A stretch of 35,230 nt of DNA. Source: Planctomycetaceae bacterium. GTDB taxonomy: Bacteria; Planctomycetota; Planctomycetia; Planctomycetales; Planctomycetaceae. The translations under genes were made by a program, and so were the position numbers. Below the pieces are notes generated by a model that was given only the letters and a program-made list of their open reading frames with translations, made no database searches and was not told the origin of the DNA. The stretch lies in contig OMIV01000314.1 of NCBI GenBank assembly GCA_900299185.1, forward strand, positions 1 to 35,230. Direction: 5' to 3'. Positions 1 through 8,257 of the stretch are shown in pieces. Position 1 is the stretch's first letter; every line of letters starts with the position of its first letter.

Positions 1-99
1 GCGACCGGCGCTCGTAATCCCTTTCTCGCTGGTTCGGCAGGGAACGCACTCACGGCGAAGAGAATGAAGAACTCGCACATCGATCGAGCAGCGAGCTAA
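1..99 (+). CDS. Possible 3' end of a gene entering from the left edge
   Basis: Frame 1 is open from the first base to a TAA at 97-99 and would encode about 32 residues ending in HIDRAAS. The stop overlaps the stop of the convergent kinase gene by two bases, a common arrangement for converging genes. The stretch is too short to recognise a family, and an open frame of this length occurs often by chance at this base composition, so this is only a possibility. Confidence 0.2.
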   Translation, partial: ATGARNPFLAGSAGNALTAKRMKNSHIDRAAS

Positions 100-3000
100 T
101 CGACTTGGCGGCTGAGCTTACGGACTCGTTCGGCTTCTGCCGGTCGATCCAGAGCGATCAACGTAGCTGCCAAACTTTCCGAGACTGACCTCAACGTCGA
201 GTATGCAAAGCGGCTGCCGCCGTTGGTGCGCTGGCAGTAGCTGCTGATGTCGTCGCAGGCTGCTTGAAGTGTCTGACGCGAGGCTTCGAGCTGAGCGGCT
301 TTGGTCTCGGGTTTGGTGGAGACGCTGAGGCCAGACTCACGCAACAGATCGCCAAGCTGTTGTCGTACCTTGGCGAGCGGAATCTGCAGCGGTCCTTGAT
401 CGACATAACGCGCACCCAGCGGAGCGAGGATCTCGAGCGATCGACGCAAGCTGGCTTCTGCGGCTACTCGATCACCCCCGGCCGCTTGAGTCGCGGCTAA
501 CTTCGAATGAGCTGTCCCTTGTAAGAGTTGATACTCAGAGACTTGTGGGAAACGTGTGGCTAACTGCTCGGACATCACGACCGAACGCTGTAACGAGACC
601 TTGGCATCTTCCGACGACTGGGCTCGAGCGGCTTGTGTCAGCATGTCGGTCAGTGCGAACACGTAACTGGGCTCGTTGGGCGATTGTTGAGTCAATCGTT
701 CCAAATTGCTGACGGCTTCATTGAAGGAGTCGCGGGCGGTTTCGGCGTCTTGTCGCGTGGCGGCCAGCACCAGCCGATGGTTGAGGCATTGGGTCAGTGC
801 GAACTGATACTTGGGATCGTCGGGATACTCGCTCACGAGCTTGCGCAACTCGTCGCGAGCTTCCGTCAACACCGTCGCCAAACCTTCCAAAACATCTTTC
901 TGACGAACGCGCATCGGCGCGGGGATCGCTCGAAATCGAGGATCTTGAGGATCTTCGTTCTGAGACGATGGTTTCCGATTTTCATTCGGTGGCGGCGGTC
1001 CATCGGGCGGACCATCAACGCCGTCGTGCGGTGGTCGAGGTCTGCCGTCTCCTGGAGGTGGACCGAGCCGATCTGGGAAGTCGCGTGGCTTCATCGGTCC
1101 GTGATCGCCTCTGGGACTTGGAGGACCAGAGCGATCAGCAAACGCTCGAGGAGCGGGGCCTCGATCCTGTTTGCTGTCATGGGGCGGTTGTGGCGGACGC
1201 CGATCGTCCGGCGGTGGACCGTCGCCGCGAGGTCCGTTGCCGCGAGGTCCGTTGGACTGCGGTCCGAGCGGACTGCCGGGGCCTTGATCGGTCCCGCTGC
1301 GGATGTCGATCGAGGCATAGAGGTCCGTCGCGCGCGCTTTCTCAAACCGCATCGCCGGGTCGCTCATCACGGCATCGGGCAGGTCGAGGAAGACGCTGAG
1401 TGCATCGAGATGAGCCTGCAACGTTGCATGGAAGTCGCCGCGACGCAGGGCGAGTTGACCGAGTTCGTTATGAATCTTGGCGGTCAGCAACAGGAGCTTC
1501 GTGTGCCGAGGTTCGCGTTCGAGAAGCTTTTGGATGGACCCGAGTGCTCGCTGAAATTGGCTCTCGGCTTCGGTGAGTTGTCCCAGTCGCACCAAGATTG
1601 TTGCGGCTCGAAAGTCGGCGGCTGCGATGCGTTCGCCTAGCCGAGTGTTGTCTGAATTCTCCAGAGCGAAGCGGCGATAGAAGCCCAGAAGTTGATCGAG
1701 CATTAACGCATCGGCTGCTGACAGCGAGGCATTGCTAAGTCCTTGCTCGTTAGCGGGGAGATCCAGCGCGAGAGATTGCGGTACGCCGCGCGACGTGACG
1801 TTGTTCAAGATGCTGTCGAACGCGTCGATGGCGAGTTCCACATTGGACTCGGCGCGGCGATGTTCGAGTTGGGAGGACTCTAAAGCTTGCTCGACGCGCA
1901 CTCGGCCACGCCACTCGACTCCAGCCACCGCGATCAATGCCGAGACCGACACTGCTCCCAAAGAGGCCAAGGCCGGATTGCGACGACTCCAGCGGAGGGC
2001 TCGACCGATTAGCGATTCTCGCCGCGCCAAGATGGGGCGGTCGTCGATGAAGCGTTGTAAGTCTTCTGCCAGCGCTGCCGCCGTTTGATAGCGAGCGTTG
2101 GGATCGTGCGACGACGCTTTGACGATGATGGTTTCTAAGTCACGCGGAATGGCGCTGTTGACGGAGCGCGGTCGCGGGATGCTTTGATGCTTGAGTCGTT
2201 TGGTGAGCGTCGAGTTTTGATCACCTTCAAACGCAGGACGCAGCGTGCATAGTTCGAAGAGCGTTAGTCCCAAGCTGAAGATGTCCGTTCGCGGATCGGC
2301 TTTGCCTTCAAGTTGTTCGGGAGCCATGTAACGCACGGTGCCGACGAGATCTCCCGTGCCGGTGAGGTCATCAACATTAGTCAGCTTCACGAGACCAAAG
2401 TCGGTGATCCAGACGTTGTCGTCTCGATCGAGCATCAAGTTCGCAGGCTTAATGTCGCGATGCTGCATGCCGTGTTGATGGGCGTAGTGCAGGGCATGAG
2501 CTACCTGCAGAGCGATGCTGGCGGCGCGGCGTGGCGTGAGGCTCATGTGCGTCGGTTGCAGGTCCGTTGGTGATACAACTCGATTATTCGGACTCGGCGC
2601 GGGAGTTGGAGCTTCCGCTGGGAGCGGTGCCGAGGTCGACGTGATCTTGGTCGAGTCGAGACTGCTCGATGACTGGTTCTGCGAATCCATGAGCACTGTC
2701 GGAGAAGTGACATCGGCCGCAGACTTGTCGCTGCTGTTGCGAGCCAGCTTGCGTTCGCGAGCAATCAACGCCGAGACCGTCAGGCCATCGATGTATTGCA
2801 TCGCATAGAAGTAGAAACCGCGTTCCTCGCCGATGGCGAAGACGGGCACGATGTTGGTGTGGTGCAGCTTGGCGGCTGACTCGGCCTCGCGGTGAAAACG
2901 CTGCCGCTGTCGTTCCGAGCTGGCCACATTCGGATGCAGCACTTTGAGCGCGACTCGGCGGTGTAAGGATTGTTGCTCGGCTTCAAAGACGATCCCCATG

Positions 3001-3389
3001 CCGCCGCGACCGATCTCGCCGACGATGCGGAAGTCGCCGAGCGATTCCGTCCCGTCATCGATAAGCCGCTGCATGCGACGTTCTTGTTGCTGATCGTGGC
3101 GATGCTTTTGCCCGCTGCCTTCCATCAAGGCGATGGCCGGAAAGATCGCGCGAATCGCCGCCGCATGTTCGGGGTAACGCTGCGTGTATTCGTCGAGCGA
3201 AGGATGCTCGCCGGACCGAAGTCGAGCCGCGAACTCGTCCGCTAAGACGTCCACGGGATTGCGTTCGTCGTCGCTGGGCGGTGTTTCGGTGGGGCTCAGT
3301 TGCCGTTCGTCCCAAGTTGATTGGTCCTGCGGCACGACTGGCAGTCGCTCATCCTGAGTGATCTGAGAATCGGCGCGTTGTGAGTTCAT
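96..3389 (-). CDS. Membrane-anchored Ser/Thr protein kinase with TPR-like C-terminal region
   Basis: This is a 1097-residue Hanks-type (PknB-like) kinase that would phosphorylate Ser/Thr in proteins. It has a glycine loop GRGGMG at 127-132, the ATP-anchoring Lys149 in VALKV, the catalytic HRDIKPANL at 310-318, DFG at 330-332 and an APE motif at 356-358, so it looks active. A Ser/Thr/Pro-rich insert of about 65 residues (about 216-282) splits the two kinase lobes. A single hydrophobic segment at about 472-492 should anchor it in the membrane. The rest (about 500-1097) is helical and resembles degenerate TPR repeats, interrupted by a Pro/Gly/Arg/Asp-rich disordered block at about 697-810. The ECF sigma gene lies 128 bp upstream on the same strand. 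In planctomycetes ECF sigma factors and such kinases are often linked, so the kinase may control, or be controlled by, that sigma factor. Its substrate is unknown. Confidence 0.93.
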   Translation of the reverse strand: MNSQRADSQITQDERLPVVPQDQSTWDERQLSPTETPPSDDERNPVDVLADEFAARLRSGEHPSLDEYTQRYPEHAAAIRAIFPAIALMEGSGQKHRHDQQQERRMQRLIDDGTESLGDFRIVGEIGRGGMGIVFEAEQQSLHRRVALKVLHPNVASSERQRQRFHREAESAAKLHHTNIVPVFAIGEERGFYFYAMQYIDGLTVSALIARERKLARNSSDKSAADVTSPTVLMDSQNQSSSSLDSTKITSTSAPLPAEAPTPAPSPNNRVVSPTDLQPTHMSLTPRRAASIALQVAHALHYAHQHGMQHRDIKPANLMLDRDDNVWITDFGLVKLTNVDDLTGTGDLVGTVRYMAPEQLEGKADPRTDIFSLGLTLFELCTLRPAFEGDQNSTLTKRLKHQSIPRPRSVNSAIPRDLETIIVKASSHDPNARYQTAAALAEDLQRFIDDRPILARRESLIGRALRWSRRNPALASLGAVSVSALIAVAGVEWRGRVRVEQALESSQLEHRRAESNVELAIDAFDSILNNVTSRGVPQSLALDLPANEQGLSNASLSAADALMLDQLLGFYRRFALENSDNTRLGERIAAADFRAATILVRLGQLTEAESQFQRALGSIQKLLEREPRHTKLLLLTAKIHNELGQLALRRGDFHATLQAHLDALSVFLDLPDAVMSDPAMRFEKARATDLYASIDIRSGTDQGPGSPLGPQSNGPRGNGPRGDGPPPDDRRPPQPPHDSKQDRGPAPRAFADRSGPPSPRGDHGPMKPRDFPDRLGPPPGDGRPRPPHDGVDGPPDGPPPPNENRKPSSQNEDPQDPRFRAIPAPMRVRQKDVLEGLATVLTEARDELRKLVSEYPDDPKYQFALTQCLNHRLVLAATRQDAETARDSFNEAVSNLERLTQQSPNEPSYVFALTDMLTQAARAQSSEDAKVSLQRSVVMSEQLATRFPQVSEYQLLQGTAHSKLAATQAAGGDRVAAEASLRRSLEILAPLGARYVDQGPLQIPLAKVRQQLGDLLRESGLSVSTKPETKAAQLEASRQTLQAACDDISSYCQRTNGGSRFAYSTLRSVSESLAATLIALDRPAEAERVRKLSRQVD

Positions 3390-3517
3390 GACGGGTCGCT
3401 TGCGAGGGGAGAGTAGGCGAGCAGCGGTTGATCTTCATGACGATCGATACCGAAATCGGCACAAGAAGATCCACTGACGCAATCTGCCGATTTCTCGCGA
3501 GAACATCTGCGGGACGT

Positions 3518-4120
3518 TTAACCATTCATGACGTTCTGCAAGATCTCTGACAGTCGCGTCATGGCGCGCACATACCGGTTGCTGGCGGCGGTGATGCTGA
3601 GCCCTAATGCCTCGGCGACCTCTTTGTTGTTGAGATGTTCGAAGTGCCGCATGGCGAGGACCTCGCGGTCGATCTCGTCGAGCGTCGCGAGTGCGGCGTG
3701 AAGTTGTTCGATCTCTTCGGCCTTCATTGCCGCTCGACTGGGAGTGGTGTGGTTGGCCGCGATCGCACGGGCGATGGAGTAGCACGTGCCCGAACCGTCT
3801 TGCTCAAACGACAAAGATACTTCTTGAGTTGGGCTGCGCTTTTGGCCGAAGTGGCGTCGTTGAGTATCGATCAGAGTTTGCACCGTGATCTGACGAGCCC
3901 AGATGTAGAACGAGACTTCGGGGCGGCTGATGTAGTCCGTCACGCGTCGCGAGATTTCGAGATAGGTCTCTTGCAGGATGTCATGAGGATCAATGCGGCT
4001 GCGCAGTCGCGGGTCGAGCCGGAAGTCGACCAGACGTTCGAGTCGGTCGCGGCACGACGAAAACAAATCGGCAAGTGCGTGCTCACCACCGTGTTGGAGT
4101 TGTTCTGCTTCGACAGTCAT
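3518..4120 (-). CDS. ECF-type RNA polymerase sigma factor, planctomycete kinase-linked type
   Basis: This is an extracytoplasmic-function sigma-70 factor that should direct RNA polymerase to a regulon-specific promoter. Sigma region 2 is visible around LVDFRLDPRLRSRIDPHDIL and the following LQETYLEI. Region 4 is the helix-turn-helix stretch starting LDEIDREVLAMRHFEHLNNK and ending in the YVRAMTRL helix. The start is uncertain. An ATG at 4120 gives 200 residues, close to the usual size. A TTG at 4183 adds 21 residues that are mostly Thr-Pro repeats. Neither has a clear ribosome-binding site, and I prefer the ATG. No anti-sigma factor gene adjoins it. The downstream kinase on the same strand is the likely signalling partner, as in other planctomycete ECF-kinase pairs. 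Confidence 0.9.
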   Translation of the reverse strand: MTVEAEQLQHGGEHALADLFSSCRDRLERLVDFRLDPRLRSRIDPHDILQETYLEISRRVTDYISRPEVSFYIWARQITVQTLIDTQRRHFGQKRSPTQEVSLSFEQDGSGTCYSIARAIAANHTTPSRAAMKAEEIEQLHAALATLDEIDREVLAMRHFEHLNNKEVAEALGLSITAASNRYVRAMTRLSEILQNVMNG

Positions 4121-4183
4121 GAAGGTTGGTGTGGGGGTTGGAGTCTGCGGATCGAACCGCGGGTCATGAAAGCTCTTGGACAA

Positions 4184-4565
4184 CGGCTCGCGAACGCATC
4201 AATGAATTGTGTGAGATCGCGTTGCTCGTGTCGTAAGAACGACAGCTTTGGTTGAGAGCTGCCGCAACTGGAACGTGCGAGTTCGTGTCTCGTCAACGCC
4301 ATGAAATCCTCAATGGAGCCGATCGGGTCGCTCGATCTGCGGAGAAATTTCAAGTTCTTGAAAAAGACCTGTGGATTCGGCGGCGAGTCTTACGGTGTCT
4401 GTCTCGCCGACACACCTCGGGTCGCACAGCCCGCTGTGAATGCGACGATCTTCAAAACACGATTAGATTTGGAAGTCTTGCCGCTTCCGCGGCGCACGGC
4501 CTTCGTCTTAATGACACAGTTGGTCGTAACGATGTGCCGCCTATGAAGCACTGAGAAGAGGGGAT
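4184..4565. other. Divergent intergenic region between sigma factor and dioxygenase
   Basis: About 380 bases separate the sigma gene (minus) from the hairpin ahead of the dioxygenase gene (plus). The promoters of both divergent units should lie here, but I see no box strong enough to call. Small open frames at 4252-4554 and 4301-4546 on the plus strand end just before the hairpin. Their products resemble no family I know and they lack ribosome-binding sites, so I do not call them genes. Confidence 0.5.
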
Positions 4566-4634
4566 GCCACGGAGTCTCATTCGGGAGTGAACCTGATGTC
4601 TGATCGGGTTCGCTGAGGCTCCGTGGCTCTTTTT
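4566..4634 (+). terminator. Terminator-like hairpin in the leader of the dioxygenase gene
   Basis: GCCACGGAGTCTCA (4566-4579) pairs with TGAGGCTCCGTGGC (4614-4627) with one mismatch. An inner GAACC/GGTTC pairing extends the stem. The sequence TCTTTTT follows directly at 4628-4634. This is the form of a plus-strand intrinsic terminator, and it ends only 27 bases before the dioxygenase ATG. It could end an upstream transcript or act as an attenuator for the gene. Confidence 0.55.
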
Positions 4635-4661
4635 CAAACCACGTCACCAAGAGGACCAAAC

Positions 4662-5336
4662 ATGAGCTTGCCGATTCATCCACGTCGCGCGTTTCTACAA
4701 ACGATGGCTTTCAGCGCCGCCTACTTCACGACACGAGGTTTGTTTGCGGAAGAACTCTTCCAGACTCCGCGGCTGACAGAAGGCCCGTTTTATCCCGACA
4801 AGCTGCCGCTCGATAAGGACAACGATCTGATCATCATCAGTGACTCGACGACACCAGCCGTCGGCGAGATCACGCATCTGACGGGTCGCATTCTCGATGC
4901 GAAAGGTGATCCCGTTCGTGATGCCACGATCGAAATTTGGCAGTGCGACGCGAACGCCGTCTATCTGCACTCACGAGACAGCGAACCCAAGAAGCAGCAA
5001 CAAGACAAGCACTTTCAAGGCTTCGGTCGCTTCACGACGGGATCGACCGGCGAGTATCGCTTTCGCACGATCAAGCCCGTGCCGTATCCAGGTCGTCCGG
5101 CGCCTCACATTCACGTCAAGGTGCTGAAGGGCGACCGCGAACTCATCACCACTCAGATCCTGATGCGCGGCCATGAAGGCAACGCTCGCGATGGTGTTTA
5201 CAGCGGCGTGCGTGATGTCATTGATCGCGAGCTGATCTTGGCCGATTGGAACAAGGTGCCGGAATCCAAGTTGGGTGAGTGGTCGGCCAGCTTTGATGTT
5301 GTTCTGGGTCGCACGCCGGATGAGCGGCCTCGTTAG
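4662..5336 (+). CDS. Secreted intradiol ring-cleavage dioxygenase (protocatechuate 3,4-dioxygenase-like)
   Basis: This 224-residue protein belongs to the non-heme Fe(III) intradiol dioxygenases, which open catechol-type rings between the two hydroxyls using O2. The TEGPFYP motif at 39-45 is typical of the family. By comparison with protocatechuate 3,4-dioxygenase all four iron ligands appear present: Tyr101 (in AVYLHSRD), Tyr142 (in VPYPGR), His149 and His151 (in APHIHV). The N-terminus HPRRAFLQTMAFSAAYF resembles a Tat signal, so it is probably exported already folded with its metal. The start is taken as ATG 4662, preceded by AAGAGG. A GTG at 4623 would put 13 residues before the Tat motif and overlap the leader hairpin. 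No other ring-cleavage pathway genes are near, so the substrate is unknown. An exported role on lignin-like or humic aromatics is an inference. Confidence 0.9.
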   Translation: MSLPIHPRRAFLQTMAFSAAYFTTRGLFAEELFQTPRLTEGPFYPDKLPLDKDNDLIIISDSTTPAVGEITHLTGRILDAKGDPVRDATIEIWQCDANAVYLHSRDSEPKKQQQDKHFQGFGRFTTGSTGEYRFRTIKPVPYPGRPAPHIHVKVLKGDRELITTQILMRGHEGNARDGVYSGVRDVIDRELILADWNKVPESKLGEWSASFDVVLGRTPDERPR

Positions 5337-5398
5337 TCGTGTTTGGTTGCAGTTGATGTGAGTCGCAAGTCCGTGCATCCCCACTTTGGAAATTCATC

Positions 5399-6013
5399 AT
5401 GAAGAAGTACTTGGTGTTGTCTCTGTTTCTGCTGAGCCTGAATGGCGGCGCGTTTGCTCAACAACCTGGTCGGCCACCAGAGCGACGCGATGAACCACGC
5501 AATGAGCAACGTGCAGCAGGCGATAGTTCGTCGTTCGTGAATCGCATGCTGACGCTCGATAAGAACAAGGACGGCAAGCTCTCGAAGGCTGAAGTGACTG
5601 ACGCTCGACTTCAGGCTCTCTTCGATCGAGCCGATGCTGACAAGAACGGCGAAGTCACCAAGGACGAGTTAGCAGCGCTCTTCCAAAAAGAAGCGGCTGG
5701 ATCCAATCCAGGCGGTCGAGCAGGGATGCCTCCTGAAGGTGGAGCTGGAGGACGACCACAAGGTCGCGGCCCCGGTGGTCCGCAAGGTGGCCCTCAAGGT
5801 GGACCTGGAGCCGGCCCCGAGGCTGGTCCTGGCAATCGTGGATTCGGGGGACCACCACAGCCCGGCCAGATTCTGCCGCCGTTCCTGCGCGACGAACTCA
5901 AGCTCTCGGACGAGCAACGCAAGCAGCTCGATGATCTGCAAAAGCAAGTTGATCAGAAGTTGTCCGAGATCCTGACGGAAGCGCAACGACGCCAACTGCA
6001 AGAAGGCCGTTAG
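5399..6013 (+). CDS. Exported EF-hand calcium-binding protein with Gly/Pro-rich linker
   Basis: This 204-residue protein has a typical Sec signal peptide (1-20, cut after GGAFA). Two EF-hand loops follow, DKNKDGKLSKAE at 54-65 and DADKNGEVTKDE at 79-90, both with the acidic residues needed to hold Ca2+. Residues about 103-158 form a Gly/Pro/Gln-rich flexible linker. The C-terminal 45 residues form a charged amphipathic helix region (from LPPFLRDELKLSDEQRKQL). This last part resembles the helices of periplasmic Spy/CpxP-like or DUF-type sensors, but the similarity is weak. It lies 62 bp after the dioxygenase gene on the same strand and may be co-transcribed. Function beyond Ca2+ binding is not known. 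Confidence 0.88.
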   Translation: MKKYLVLSLFLLSLNGGAFAQQPGRPPERRDEPRNEQRAAGDSSSFVNRMLTLDKNKDGKLSKAEVTDARLQALFDRADADKNGEVTKDELAALFQKEAAGSNPGGRAGMPPEGGAGGRPQGRGPGGPQGGPQGGPGAGPEAGPGNRGFGGPPQPGQILPPFLRDELKLSDEQRKQLDDLQKQVDQKLSEILTEAQRRQLQEGR

Positions 6014-6233
6014 CGCGGACCCGGCGGTCGACGTGATTGAGCTTGATTCAGCAATGCCTGTTGAGGATTTCCTCGCTGAACCGTTTGTGGCTCAAGCGTG
6101 TGTCGTGAAGTCGGGCCGCTCAGATGCACGTCTTGGTTTGTCTTGGCTCGCGAAGTTCGATGGTCCTTTCGTCGTTCATGTTGACGAGGACTGAGAACGC
6201 GAGCCGTCATCAACATTGAAAAGGAAGTCCGTC

Positions 6234-6611
6234 ATGCCTCAGTCTTCTCGCGATGCCACTTCACGCCGCAAGTTCTTGAAAGATGGTGCCGTTGTCGCGC
6301 TCGCCGGAACTCCGCTGGTGAATGCGTTGCTGACAACGCCCGCTCATGCGATTTCTTTGCCTGCCACGGGCACCAGTTCTCAAGCCAAATCGACAAGTAC
6401 CGCCGTGGCGCGAATCTCATTGCCCAATCCAGGTGGAACGACAGGGACGACAACCGGAGGTACGACCACGGGAACTTCCGGCACAACGTCGGGGGGAACG
6501 ACGACAACGGGAACGAGCGGTGGTGGCTGCTCGGGAAGCGGTGGAGCGAGTGGGGCAACGTCCGGCGCGAGCAGTAGTGGCGGAGGTCGCGTTCGACCGC
6601 GGCGACGTTAA
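6234..6611 (+). CDS. Small Tat-exported Gly/Thr/Ser-rich protein of unknown function
   Basis: This 125-residue protein starts with a clear Tat signal: SRRKFLKDG at about 10-18, then a hydrophobic stretch and AHA as a likely cleavage site. The rest is almost entirely Gly, Thr and Ser in GTT/GGT-type repeats, with a single Cys in GGGCSGSGG, and ends in RVRPRRR. I recognise no folded domain. The start ATG 6234 is chosen because AAAAGGAAG lies seven bases upstream, while the TTG at 6216 is unsupported. Tat normally carries folded proteins, so a disordered cargo is odd. The mature part may fold on a partner or work as a surface or matrix polymer. It sits between the EF-hand gene and a lipoprotein gene on the same strand. 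Confidence 0.75.
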   Translation: MPQSSRDATSRRKFLKDGAVVALAGTPLVNALLTTPAHAISLPATGTSSQAKSTSTAVARISLPNPGGTTGTTTGGTTTGTSGTTSGGTTTTGTSGGGCSGSGGASGATSGASSSGGGRVRPRRR

Positions 6612-6669
6612 AAGTCAGTTCGCTGTGACCGGACATCGCGAACAAAGCCCTCGGCCCCGGAAGACGACC

Positions 6670-7134
6670 ATGAAACCCCTGCTGCGATTAATCGTGCTGT
6701 TGTCAGTGACCTCGCTGCTTGGTTGCGGTGGATCCAAGACGCCAGCGAGAGTCGCTGTGCATGGGTCGGTCATGACGGCCGAGGGCTTTATCGCGAACGG
6801 CACGATTCGGTTTCTGCCGCAACCCGGAACGACCGGGCCAGTCGCGATCACGGTGGTGAAAGACGGGCTCTATCGCTTCACCGCCGACGATGGACCTTAC
6901 CCCGGCGACTACAAGGCGGCGGTGAATCTCGAACTGGATCACGCCGAGCTTTCCAAGCTGAGTTCGACCACGCAGCAAGCTCCGCGCATGAACTGGGAGC
7001 AGCTCGTCACTGTTCCGAATGCCTCGCAGGCGATTCAGCATTTGGAATGGAAAGGGGATGCCGACTCATCTGCTCCGACGAAGGTCAACACGGTGCGTCG
7101 ATCGTCTCGGACATTGATCGTTCAATGTAATTGA
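6670..7134 (+). CDS. Small exported lipoprotein with transthyretin/carboxypeptidase-regulatory-like fold
   Basis: The 154-residue product begins with a short hydrophobic signal ending in the lipobox LLGC, so Cys19 should be lipidated and the protein tethered to a membrane. The following part (VHGSVMTAEGFIANGTIRF, then GLYRF and PYPGDYKAAV) has the pattern of beta-sandwich carboxypeptidase-regulatory-like domains, common in small planctomycete lipoproteins. The frame is open further upstream, but only ATG 6670 gives a signal peptide. The next gene encodes a DUF1559 protein. Such lipoproteins are often found beside DUF1559 genes in planctomycetes, which suggests a shared role at the cell envelope, but the function is unknown. 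Confidence 0.8.
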   Translation: MKPLLRLIVLLSVTSLLGCGGSKTPARVAVHGSVMTAEGFIANGTIRFLPQPGTTGPVAITVVKDGLYRFTADDGPYPGDYKAAVNLELDHAELSKLSSTTQQAPRMNWEQLVTVPNASQAIQHLEWKGDADSSAPTKVNTVRRSSRTLIVQCN

Positions 7135-7315
7135 TCTGCCACGCGTCTCTGATGTTGCTAGCTCACTCTGAGTGGCATCGTTGTGTATGTTGCTCGCGAC
7201 CCTGTTGCATCTTCGTGAGAGCACGCGGCTCGGATGCCGTCTGGTTTCGCTCTGTTGGGTTCATCTTCTCGGTCATTTCTTGCTCGTCGTCAGCACCTTC
7301 AGCGAGGGACGTCCT

Positions 7316-8224
7316 ATGACTCCACAAACGCGCCGAGCTTTTACGCTGATTGAATTGCTGGTGGTGATCTCGATCATCGCCATGCTCGTGGCGGTGTTGT
7401 TGCCGGCAGTGCAAAGCGCTCGAGAGTCATCGAGACGCTCTCAATGTTTGAACAACATGCGGCAGATTGGGTTGGCTCTGCATAACTATCACGAAGCCCA
7501 CAGTTGCTTTCCGATGGGGGCTCATGTGCGGCCTGGTCCGACCTATTCGATGGGCAGCTTGTTGTCGTTGCTGCCCTTCGTCGATCAGTTGGCTGCGTAT
7601 GAAACGGTGGACTTCAACAATCCCGATTGTTGTCAGATGACCAAGGCGCTGCAGGCGGCCAATAAGCCAAATGCCGCCGGTGCTCGCATCGTGAGTTACG
7701 TCTGCCCGAGTGACCCCAACTCCGGCCGAACGCTGAAGTCAGGACCAACGGGGCCGTTGCCGTCCTCGGCGGATTGCGGCGTGCTTTATCCCGGTAACTA
7801 CTTGGGAGTGTCTGGGGATTCCGGCATTGGCTATCCGTCTTGCTACTTCAACATCAACGCGACGACCAACGGCTCGGGCATGATGTTTACTCGCAGCGCG
7901 ACGCGGATTGATCACGTCAACGACGGAGCGTCTCAGACCCTCTTCTACGGCGAGCGGGGTTTGCCCAACGACTTGGGTTGGGGCTGGGTGATGTGTGGAG
8001 GCTCGGAATGCGAACAGTATCTCAGCTTGCAGAACGGACTCATTGGGCCGAGCAACACGCCAACCAGTAGCACGACGGTCAGTCAGTTCTGGAGTTGGCA
8101 TCCCGGCGGTGCTCACTTCCTGCTCGCTGACGGACACGTGCGGCTCGTCAATCTCAACTGCTCATACACCACGCTCCAGGCATTGAGCACCAGGTCGGGC
8201 AACGAAGTTGTGGGCGAGTTCTAG
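7316..8224 (+). CDS. DUF1559 family protein with type IV pilin-like N-terminus (copy 1)
   Basis: This 302-residue protein begins with a pseudopilin signal, [19 protein letters not shown], followed by [14 protein letters not shown] and QCLNNMRQIGLALHNYHE, the standard opening of the planctomycete DUF1559 family. The residue before the Phe is Ala rather than the usual Gly, so prepilin peptidase processing may be slower. The C-terminal HPGGAHFLLADGHVRLVN motif (the H-X9-DG type motif of the family) and the ending GNEVVGEF are also typical. The start at 7316 is the ATG placed just before the pilin signal. A longer frame from 7172 lacks support. These proteins are predicted to be surface or pseudopilus components, with no proven function. 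Confidence 0.93.
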   Translation: MTPQTRRAFTLIELLVVISIIAMLVAVLLPAVQSARESSRRSQCLNNMRQIGLALHNYHEAHSCFPMGAHVRPGPTYSMGSLLSLLPFVDQLAAYETVDFNNPDCCQMTKALQAANKPNAAGARIVSYVCPSDPNSGRTLKSGPTGPLPSSADCGVLYPGNYLGVSGDSGIGYPSCYFNINATTNGSGMMFTRSATRIDHVNDGASQTLFYGERGLPNDLGWGWVMCGGSECEQYLSLQNGLIGPSNTPTSSTTVSQFWSWHPGGAHFLLADGHVRLVNLNCSYTTLQALSTRSGNEVVGEF

Positions 8225-8257
8225 CAACGTGACATGAACATCGACTGTAAGAAGAAC

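Noticed and set aside
633-1640. Long plus-strand frame of 335 codons opposite the kinase gene
   Set aside because: It lies wholly inside the kinase gene on the other strand. The product has no recognisable motif and the kinase reads through with full catalytic motifs.
3635-4255. Plus-strand frame of 206 codons opposite the sigma factor
   Set aside because: A shadow of the sigma gene, which has clear region 2 and region 4 motifs on the minus strand.
4252-4554. Plus-strand frames of 100 and 81 codons before the leader hairpin
   Set aside because: No ribosome-binding site, no family and unusual composition. Kept only as a possible source of a small RNA.
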